Under the pieces are notes generated by a model. The model was not told the origin of the DNA and ran no database searches. It saw only the letters and a program-made list of their open reading frames with translations. From contig CADEGS010000130.1 in the NCBI GenBank assembly GCA_902826945.1, positions 1 to 12,379 of the forward strand: a stretch of 12,379 bases of DNA. The letters are read 5' to 3'. Position 1 is the first letter of the stretch, and every line of letters starts with the position of its first letter. Origin of the DNA: an uncultured bacterium. GTDB lineage: Bacteria; Planctomycetota; UBA1135; GCA-002686595. The translations under genes were made by a program, and so were the position numbers. Positions 7,132-12,379 of this stretch are shown piece by piece.

Positions 7132-7163
7132 CCGCGCGCGAGCGCTCCCGCGCCGCTACTCGT
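7124..7163. terminator. 40-bp near-perfect palindrome spanning two convergent stop codons
   Basis: Positions 7124-7141 pair with 7163-7146 at 16 of 18 positions (C-C mismatches at 7133/7154 and 7139/7148), leaving a 4-nt GCGC loop. The stem contains both stop codons: TAG of the sulfatase at 7129-7131 and, on the minus strand, TAG of the glycosyltransferase at 7158-7156. The genes are only 24 bp apart, so this is best read as a shared bidirectional terminator. No T tract follows on either side, unlike a classical intrinsic terminator. Confidence 0.6.
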
Positions 7164-8922
7164 ATCCCGCCCGGTTGCCGCCCTGCCAGCGGATCTCGAC
7201 GCCGTCGATCCCGCTCGGGCGCCAGACGCCCCAGCGCTCGGGGTCGAGCAGCTCGAGGGTGACGCGCTGGCCCTGCGACGCCAGGGTCAGCGGCAGCGTG
7301 GAGCGCCAGCTGTCCGAGACGACGTCGATCTTGACCTCCTCGCACGGCCCGGGGAGCACCAGCGAGAAGCCGCGCTTGGCGAGCTCCTGGCCCAAGAGCC
7401 GCTGCCGCTCGTCGAGCAGGACCACGCGCAGCGCGCGGTCCGCGCTGCCCGTGTTGCGCAGGCCGAAGCTGTCGCTGAAGAGGCTCTGCGTGCCCAGCCG
7501 CTCGTCCACGCGATGGACCAGCCGGCCGTACACGAGCGAGGGCGACGCGTGCCAGCGGAAGAGGTGGGGCAGCCCGTCGATCAGGACGAAGCCCGCCAGC
7601 CCCGCGCACCCGAGCCCGAGCAGGGTCGCGCGCCGCGTCGGCGCGCGCAGGCGAGCCAGGCCGACGCCCGCCGCCGGCAGCAGGAGCGCCAGCGAGGGCA
7701 GGTTCTGGCGCGGCATGCCGAAGCACAGGGCGGGCAGCGCCGAGCACGCCGCTACGAGCGCGAGCAGGAGCCCGCGCTGCGCCAGGCTCGACGCGCCGAG
7801 CCCGAAGCCGTACGCCGCGAGCGCGACGAGCCCCAGGTAGCCGAGCCCGAGCGCGAGCGCGATCCCCGCCACGACCGCCGAGGGGAGCGGCGGGTACACC
7901 GCCTTCAGCACGTGGCGCAGGACCGTCGCGTCCAGCGTCCAGAGCAGGCGCAGCCGCAGCAGGATGCGCTGGGCGAAGCCGGCCGGGTCGGCGCGGATCG
8001 TCTCCAGCGCGAGCTCGGCAGCGGTCTCGTCGTACGAGAGCGAGCGGCGCTCCATCTCGCGCGCGATCGTCTCCTGGATGCGGTCCTTGCCCGCCGGGCT
8101 GGCGATCACCGAGTCCTCTCCGGCCTCGATGAACGGGTTGTTGCCGACGTAGAGGTTGTAGCCGCCCTGCGTCGAGAGGAGGACGAAGCGACCCTGCATG
8201 CGGTGCTGCAGGGCGAGCCAGGGCAAAAGGACGAGCGCCGCCGCCGCGAGCGCGACGAGCGGCAGGAGCACGCGCCGCCGCGCGAGCCTCCACCCGCACC
8301 AGACCGGCAGGACCACGGCGAAGGGCAAGACCGCCGCCCGCGTCAGGCCGAGCAGGCCGAGCGCGGCCCCGGCCACGAGCGCCCGGCGCAGGCCGCCCTC
8401 CTCCTCGCCCCCGGCCAGGCGCAGGAAGCAGAGGAGCGTCGCGAACACGAGGAACAGGAAGAGCGTCTCGGACCAGAGCAGGTGCGAGAAGGCCACGAAG
8501 CTCGGATAGAGCGCGTGCGCGGCGGCGGCGCACAGCGCTCCCCTGCGGTCCGTCAGGCGCCGGGTCACCAGGTAGACGAGCGGCGTCGTCAGCGCGGAGA
8601 CCAGGACGACGACCAGCCGCGCGCCGACCACGCCGCCCAGCCACACGCCCGGCGCCAGGACCAGCGGGTGCAACGGCGGCCACAGGCCGCCGCCGTACAG
8701 CGTGCGCCACGCCGCCGCGGCCGGCGCCGTTCCGCCGAGGAGGCTCTTCACGACCTCCAGGGCTCCCTCCGCGCGCCGCAGGTAGCCGCCCTCGTCGAAG
8801 ATGGCCCGCACGTCGCTCTGCGCGACGAGCGCGAAGAGGAGCCCGCGGATCGCGAGCGAGAGCGCGAGCACGAGCGAGAGGTCGCGCCCGGTCCGCCGCG
8901 CAGGAGCCTCGACGTTCGCCAT
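7156..8922 (-). CDS. GT39/ArnT-like integral membrane glycosyltransferase
   Basis: The predicted protein is 588 aa with about a dozen hydrophobic segments between residues 15 and 455, the topology of GT-C enzymes. These take a sugar from a polyprenyl-phosphate donor at the periplasmic face of the inner membrane. The first periplasmic loop carries Phe-Asp43-Glu44-Gly-Gly-Tyr, the expected acidic catalytic motif after TM1. Leu-Trp-Ser-Glu152-Thr-Leu-Phe and Tyr-Asn-Leu-Tyr-Val-Gly-Asn-Asn-Pro (255-263) are also typical of this group. From about residue 461 to the end a soluble, beta-rich periplasmic tail of roughly 125 residues has no obvious relative. The ATG at 8922 lies 5 nt after the stop of sulfatase-fold gene C, and a GTG at 8928 overlapping that stop is an alternative start. 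Either way the genes should be translationally coupled. The acceptor (protein, lipid or glycan) cannot be told from sequence. The stop codon lies inside the shared palindrome. Confidence 0.82.
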   Translation of the reverse strand: MANVEAPARRTGRDLSLVLALSLAIRGLLFALVAQSDVRAIFDEGGYLRRAEGALEVVKSLLGGTAPAAAAWRTLYGGGLWPPLHPLVLAPGVWLGGVVGARLVVVLVSALTTPLVYLVTRRLTDRRGALCAAAAHALYPSFVAFSHLLWSETLFLFLVFATLLCFLRLAGGEEEGGLRRALVAGAALGLLGLTRAAVLPFAVVLPVWCGWRLARRRVLLPLVALAAAALVLLPWLALQHRMQGRFVLLSTQGGYNLYVGNNPFIEAGEDSVIASPAGKDRIQETIAREMERRSLSYDETAAELALETIRADPAGFAQRILLRLRLLWTLDATVLRHVLKAVYPPLPSAVVAGIALALGLGYLGLVALAAYGFGLGASSLAQRGLLLALVAACSALPALCFGMPRQNLPSLALLLPAAGVGLARLRAPTRRATLLGLGCAGLAGFVLIDGLPHLFRWHASPSLVYGRLVHRVDERLGTQSLFSDSFGLRNTGSADRALRVVLLDERQRLLGQELAKRGFSLVLPGPCEEVKIDVVSDSWRSTLPLTLASQGQRVTLELLDPERWGVWRPSGIDGVEIRWQGGNRAGYE

Positions 8923-8927
8923 GGACA

Positions 8928-10709
8928 CTAGTAGCCCAGCGCGCGCAGGTGCTCCTGGAGCTCCTCGTCCGCCGCGCTCGCCGGCGCCTGCCGCACGCGC
9001 ATCAGGCACGCCTGCCCGCGCAGCTCTGCGCGCGGATCCGTGCCCGTGCACGCGCGCAGCGCCCCGGCGGTGGCGTCGAGCTCGGTCCCTGCCGCGGAGA
9101 GGACGAGCGGGAGCTCGCGCGCCGCGCGGCGATCGGCGCCGAGGACCAGCGCCGGCTCGGCGCAGCCCTCGGCCTCGAAGGCGACGACCTCGAGCGCGGC
9201 GTCCTCGGGCTCGAGCCGGAAGGACAGCGCGTCCTGGTCCACGAGGAACGCGGGCGGCGGCCAGGCCGTGTTCGGCCGGTTGTGCGTCGTGAAGTCGAAG
9301 GCGAACGAGCGCGCCCCCTCCTCCAGCTCGATGCGGTCCCCCTCCTCCAGCCCGCGGCCGAGCACGTCCACGAAGCGGCCGTCCGTCCGCAGGCGCCCGC
9401 GGAAGCGGCGGTCCGTCCGGTCGGGCTCGTTCGCGACGACGAGATGGAAGCCCTGCGCGGCGCGCAGCGACCACTCGTCGAGGAGCGCGCCCAGCTGCGC
9501 GACCACCTCGGGCGAGCGCGCGGACAGGTCGTGCTCCTCGCGCGGGTCCGCCTCGAGGTCGTAGAGCTCGACCCGATCCCGCGGGGACGAGGAGCGGATC
9601 AGCTTGTAGCGCCCCTTGCGCACGGCCTGCACCCGGAAGCTCGCGTCGCCCTTCCCCTCGCGGTCGAGGTCGAAGAAGAGGGCGCGCTCGGCGGGCGCGG
9701 CGCCGCCGGCCACCCGGCGCAGGTCGAGGCCTGGGAGCGCGGCGGACGGCTCCGCCCCCGCCGCGGCGAGGATCGTGGGGACCACGTCGAGCAGGCTGGC
9801 GGGAGCGGCGACGCGCCGCCCCGCGAGCTCGTTGCCGGGGAACTTGACCAAGAGCGGGACGCGCACGACCTCCTCGTACAGGGTCTGCTGGTGCCCGGCC
9901 CGGCCGTGGTCGAGGAACTCCTCGCCGTGGTCGGAGACGTAGACGATCAGCGTGTCGTCGTAGCGACCGCGCGCGCGCAGCTCCTCGAGCAGCCGCCCGA
10001 AGACCCGATCGCTGTAGGCGATCTCGCCGTCGTACGCGTCGATGCTCGCCGCGACCTCCTCGGCGTCGGGCGCGGCGTTGATCTGCGCGGGCGAGCGCAC
10101 GAGTCCCGGGTCGTACGGCCAGGGATTGCGCCCGGGATCGGGCGGGCGGTAGGGCTGGTGCGGATCGATCGTGTGCAGGTACAGGAACGACGGCCGCTCC
10201 CCGCGCTCCAGCAGGCCCTCGGAGAGCAAGAGGTCGAGGAAGTCCCCGGCGCGCGTCGCCGGGGGCCGGTCGCGGAAGCGCTCGAAGCCGCGGTCGAAGC
10301 CCCAGGCCGGATCGACGTTGGGGTTGGCCGAGATCCCCGCCGTGGCGTAGCCCCGCCGCCGCAGCAGGTCGGCCAGCACGCCCACCTCGGGGTCGATGCG
10401 GTCGGAGCCGGTGATGGCGCCGTGCTCCAGCGGATCGAGGCCCGTCAGGAGCGAGGCGGTGGACGGCTTCGTCCACGAGCTGGGCGCGTACGCGCGCTCG
10501 AAGACGACCGCGTCGCGCGCGAAGGCCGCGAGGTGCGGCGCCGTCGAGCGCTCGTAGCCGAACGGGTCCAGGTGGTCGGCGCGCAGCGTGTCCACCAGGA
10601 AGACGAGCACGTCCGGCGGGCGCGCGTCCGGCGGACGGCAGCCCAGCGACAGGCATGCGAGCGCGAGGCCCGAGGCGCGCGCCCGGCGCGGCGGGAGAGG
10701 TCGGCGCAT
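8928..10709 (-). CDS. Sulfatase-fold lipoprotein with Thr active site and C-terminal extension (copy C)
   Basis: The predicted protein is 593 aa. A basic N-terminus, a hydrophobic run and Ser-Leu-Gly-Cys24 suggest a lipoprotein. The core has Asp40 in Phe-Leu-Val-Asp-Thr-Leu-Arg-Ala-Asp-His, Thr80-Lys-Pro-Ser-Thr84 at the nucleophile position, Asp-Pro-His at 182-184, Asp260-His261-Gly-Glu as distal metal ligands, and Glu-Leu-Tyr-Asp-Leu-Glu-Ala-Asp-Pro (381-389) at the usual end of the fold. As in copies A and B, the Cys/Ser required for formylglycine is Thr, so sulfatase activity is doubtful and a phosphoryl-transfer or phosphodiesterase role is plausible. Residues 420-575 form an extra beta-rich segment of about 155 residues without recognised family, and the chain ends exactly at Leu-Arg-Ala-Leu-Gly-Tyr, shared with A and B. 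The ATG at 10709 fits the signal sequence and is preceded by TACGAT. It is the first gene of a tight pair with the glycosyltransferase, suggesting both act on the same envelope substrate. Confidence 0.83.
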   Translation of the reverse strand: MRRPLPPRRARASGLALACLSLGCRPPDARPPDVLVFLVDTLRADHLDPFGYERSTAPHLAAFARDAVVFERAYAPSSWTKPSTASLLTGLDPLEHGAITGSDRIDPEVGVLADLLRRRGYATAGISANPNVDPAWGFDRGFERFRDRPPATRAGDFLDLLLSEGLLERGERPSFLYLHTIDPHQPYRPPDPGRNPWPYDPGLVRSPAQINAAPDAEEVAASIDAYDGEIAYSDRVFGRLLEELRARGRYDDTLIVYVSDHGEEFLDHGRAGHQQTLYEEVVRVPLLVKFPGNELAGRRVAAPASLLDVVPTILAAAGAEPSAALPGLDLRRVAGGAAPAERALFFDLDREGKGDASFRVQAVRKGRYKLIRSSSPRDRVELYDLEADPREEHDLSARSPEVVAQLGALLDEWSLRAAQGFHLVVANEPDRTDRRFRGRLRTDGRFVDVLGRGLEEGDRIELEEGARSFAFDFTTHNRPNTAWPPPAFLVDQDALSFRLEPEDAALEVVAFEAEGCAEPALVLGADRRAARELPLVLSAAGTELDATAGALRACTGTDPRAELRGQACLMRVRQAPASAADEELQEHLRALGY

Positions 10710-10718
10710 GCCGCGGCC

Positions 10719-10724
10719 ATCGTA
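10719..10724 (-). promoter_or_regulatory. Candidate -10 hexamer (TACGAT) of the copy C-glycosyltransferase unit
   Basis: TACGAT on the minus strand ends 9 nt before the ATG at 10709, with no Shine-Dalgarno sequence between. It has the TANNNT form and spacing seen at 421 and 5700. It lies in the 211-bp divergent region shared with copy B. Confidence 0.4.
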
Positions 10725-10884
10725 GGGCGCCCGTCCCGCGGGCGGACAGCGCCGTCCCGGATTCGTCGGCTGCCGCGGCGACGCGGTCACGCGCGCGCTC
10801 CGGCGCCCGGCGCGCTCGCTCGGCCGGCGGCGCCGAGCGCCTCCTGCGCCGCGTCCGCGCGGCGGCCTGCGCGGCACCGCCCGA

Positions 10885-10890
10885 TATACT
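10885..10890 (+). promoter_or_regulatory. Candidate -10 hexamer (TATACT) of copy B
   Basis: TATACT is a near-consensus -10 box in an otherwise GC-rich stretch, ending 30 nt before the ATG at 10921. The CCGATA context is shared with the copy A promoter. With a GGAG sequence downstream, this gene would have a conventional short leader. Confidence 0.45.
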
Positions 10891-10910
10891 CCGTCGCGTC
10901 GCTCCCCGCC

Positions 10911-10914
10911 GGAG
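10911..10914 (+). promoter_or_regulatory. Ribosome binding site of copy B
   Basis: GGAG lies 6 nt before the ATG at 10921 and supports that start. Copy A has no equally clear site at the matching position. Confidence 0.4.
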
Positions 10915-10920
10915 CCCGGC

Positions 10921-12379
10921 ATGCACCGATCGAGCAAGGTCCGCCGCGCGCGCGCGCCGTCGCGCCTCCTGATCGCCGCCGCGAGCGCGCTCGTCGCGGC
11001 CTGCGCGCGGGGCGTCGAGGAGCCGCCGCCGCTCCTCGCGCGCCCGAACCTGGTGCTGATCACGATCGACACGCTGCGCGCCGACCACCTGGGCTGCTAC
11101 GGCTACTTCCGCGACACCTCGCCCCGCATCGATGCGCTGGCGCGCGAGAGCGTCGTGTTCGACGCCGCCTACGCGACGATGGCCACGACGCTGCCGAGCC
11201 ACGCCTCGATCTTGACCTCGCGCTACCCGCTCGAGCACGGGATCCTGGCCAACCTGATGCACGGCGGGCGCCCCTTCGGCTGGAAGCAGGGCATGCTGTC
11301 CTTCGCGCAGGTCGCGCAGGAGGCGGGCTACCGCACGGCCGGCTTCGTCAGCTCCGCCCCGCTCAAGCGCTCGTCGGGCATCGCCGTCGGCTTCGACGAC
11401 TGGAGCGAGCCCGCGGCGAGCCAGCGCAAGGCCGGGGAGACGCTGGCGGAGGTCTTGCCCTGGCTCGAGGCGTCCCCGGCGGAGCCCTTCTTCCTGTGGG
11501 TGCACCTGTACGACCCGCACTGGCCGTACGTCGCTCCCCCCCCGTTCGACCGGCGCTTCCGCTCGGACGCGCCCGACCCCGAGCTCGAGGCCTGGATCGC
11601 CGCGCGGCGCATCCGCGCGTCGCTCGTGCAGCGGGACCAGGAGACGCGCACGAGCGCGCTGCTCGACGACTACTGCGGCGAGGTCGCCTACGCCGACCAC
11701 GAGGTCGGCCGGCTGCTCGACGCGCTGCGCGCGCGCGACCTGCTCGAGCGCTCGATCGTGACCCTGACCGCCGACCACGGCGAGGGGCTCAACCAGCACG
11801 ACTGGGCCGCGCACGGCCTGGTGTGGGACGAGCAGCTGCGCGTGCCGCTCTTGATCCGCTTCCCCGCCGCGGCGCGTCAGGCGCCGCGACGCGTGGGCGC
11901 GCTCGTGTCGCTGATCGACCTCGTGCCGACCCTGCTCGGGCGCGTCGAGCCTTGGGGCACGCCGTCCTGGTCGCGCTACCTCGCGCTCGCGAGCGGCTGC
12001 GACGCGCTCGCGCCCGACTTCGCCGAGCGCGCGCTGTCCGCGCAGCGCACCGGCCGCGAGATGAAGGACGACCCGGGCGAGATGTACGCGACCATCACGC
12101 CGGAGTGGAAGTACATCGAGCAGCCCGAGGCCGGCGCCCTGCTCTTCGCGCGCCGCACGGACCCCTTCGAGCTCGACGACCTGGCCGAGCGCGAGCCCGC
12201 CGAGGCCGCGCGCGCGGAGCGCCTGACGGCGGCCCTGCGCGACGCCCAGACGCGCCGCGGCGCGCTGCTGGGCGAGGCCCAGGCCGGCGAGGCGGACGAG
12301 GGCCAGCTCGAGGCGCTGCGCGCGCTCGGCTACCTCGGCGGCGAGGACGGCCGCTCCGGCGCGCCGCCCTCTCCCGCGC
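10921..12379 (+). CDS. Sulfatase-fold lipoprotein with Thr active site (copy B), cut by the window end
   Basis: A total of 486 codons are visible with no stop; by comparison with copy A (490 aa) only a few are likely missing. A basic N-terminus, a hydrophobic run and Val-Ala-Ala-Cys28 give a good lipobox. The catalytic positions match copy A: Asp50, Thr90-Leu-Pro-Ser-His94 at the nucleophile site and Asp285-His286-Gly-Glu as distal metal ligands. The formylglycine Cys/Ser is therefore absent, and a Thr-nucleophile phosphotransferase or phosphodiesterase role is as plausible as sulfatase. Residues 33-149 are identical to copy A at protein and DNA level. The rest is clearly diverged, with a 7-residue shorter region before the Asp-Tyr-Cys block near residue 250. 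The Leu-Arg-Ala-Leu-Gly-Tyr tail motif is present near the end. The gene is divergent from copy C, and the ATG is supported by GGAG and TATACT upstream. Confidence 0.85.
   Translation, partial: MHRSSKVRRARAPSRLLIAAASALVAACARGVEEPPPLLARPNLVLITIDTLRADHLGCYGYFRDTSPRIDALARESVVFDAAYATMATTLPSHASILTSRYPLEHGILANLMHGGRPFGWKQGMLSFAQVAQEAGYRTAGFVSSAPLKRSSGIAVGFDDWSEPAASQRKAGETLAEVLPWLEASPAEPFFLWVHLYDPHWPYVAPPPFDRRFRSDAPDPELEAWIAARRIRASLVQRDQETRTSALLDDYCGEVAYADHEVGRLLDALRARDLLERSIVTLTADHGEGLNQHDWAAHGLVWDEQLRVPLLIRFPAAARQAPRRVGALVSLIDLVPTLLGRVEPWGTPSWSRYLALASGCDALAPDFAERALSAQRTGREMKDDPGEMYATITPEWKYIEQPEAGALLFARRTDPFELDDLAEREPAEAARAERLTAALRDAQTRRGALLGEAQAGEADEGQLEALRALGYLGGEDGRSGAPPSPA
11017..11369 (+). 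repeat. 353-bp inverted identical tract, copy in gene B
   Basis: This is the plus-strand partner of the tract at 5111-5463, with no mismatch found. It runs from the Glu33 codon to the second base of codon 150 (Arg) of copy B. The copies lie in opposite orientation about 5.55 kb apart. Confidence 0.9.

Noticed and set aside
5111..11369. The inverted identical tracts as termini of a composite transposon or insertion sequence
   Set aside because: The tracts are internal coding sequence of two sulfatase-fold genes. No transposase, terminal repeat or target duplication is present.
8931..11814. Minus-strand open frame running upstream of the glycosyltransferase through copy C and antisense to copy B, as if one 1500-residue protein
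   Set aside because: Only the part from 8922 downwards has protein-like sequence. The rest is out-of-frame or antisense to genes with intact catalytic motifs.

Overview
The window is very GC-rich, densely coded DNA from a diderm bacterium. Two outer-membrane beta-barrel genes and four sulfatase-fold genes in 12.4 kb suggest a Planctomycetota-like organism, a group known for large sulfatase repertoires. This is inference from gene content and base composition; no rRNA or other marker gene is present. A myxobacterial or other high-GC source cannot be excluded.

Layout. (1) 1-105 is the 3' end of an unrecognised gene, followed by about 330 bp without a gene. (2) 436-1935 (+) is an alginate-export-type outer-membrane porin. 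It converges on a minus-strand pair: a Porin_O_P-type porin (3809-2472) followed by a small DUF4920-like exported protein (2430-1987). (3) 5550-4078 (-) is a lipoprotein of the alkaline-phosphatase/sulfatase superfamily (copy A). It is divergent from a canonical iduronate-2-sulfatase-like enzyme (5716-7131, +). (4) That sulfatase converges, through a 40-bp palindrome containing both stop codons, on a tight minus-strand pair: a sulfatase-fold lipoprotein (copy C, 10709-8928) and a GT39/ArnT-like membrane glycosyltransferase (8922-7156). (5) 10921-12379 (+) is a close paralogue of copy A (copy B), cut by the window end just before its stop.

Functional reading. All recognised products are predicted to act at the cell envelope. 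The porins would admit oligosaccharides or anions. The CNPSR sulfatase would desulfate glycans. The GT-C enzyme would transfer a sugar from a lipid carrier at the periplasmic face. Copies A, B and C lack the Cys/Ser that is converted to formylglycine. They carry Thr there, with Asp-His as the distal metal ligands, a pattern closer to Thr-nucleophile phosphotransferases and phosphodiesterases (EptA/MCR, NPP) than to true sulfatases. Envelope glycan or lipid modification is therefore at least as likely as sulfate-ester catabolism for these three.

Most notable observations: a 353-bp tract that is base-for-base identical and inverted between copies A and B, inside otherwise diverged genes; the Thr-for-Cys active sites; TANNNT hexamers ending 9-10 nt before four start codons, suggesting leaderless mRNAs; and the palindrome spanning two convergent stop codons. 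I saw no CRISPR array, tRNA, rRNA, insertion sequence or phage gene.
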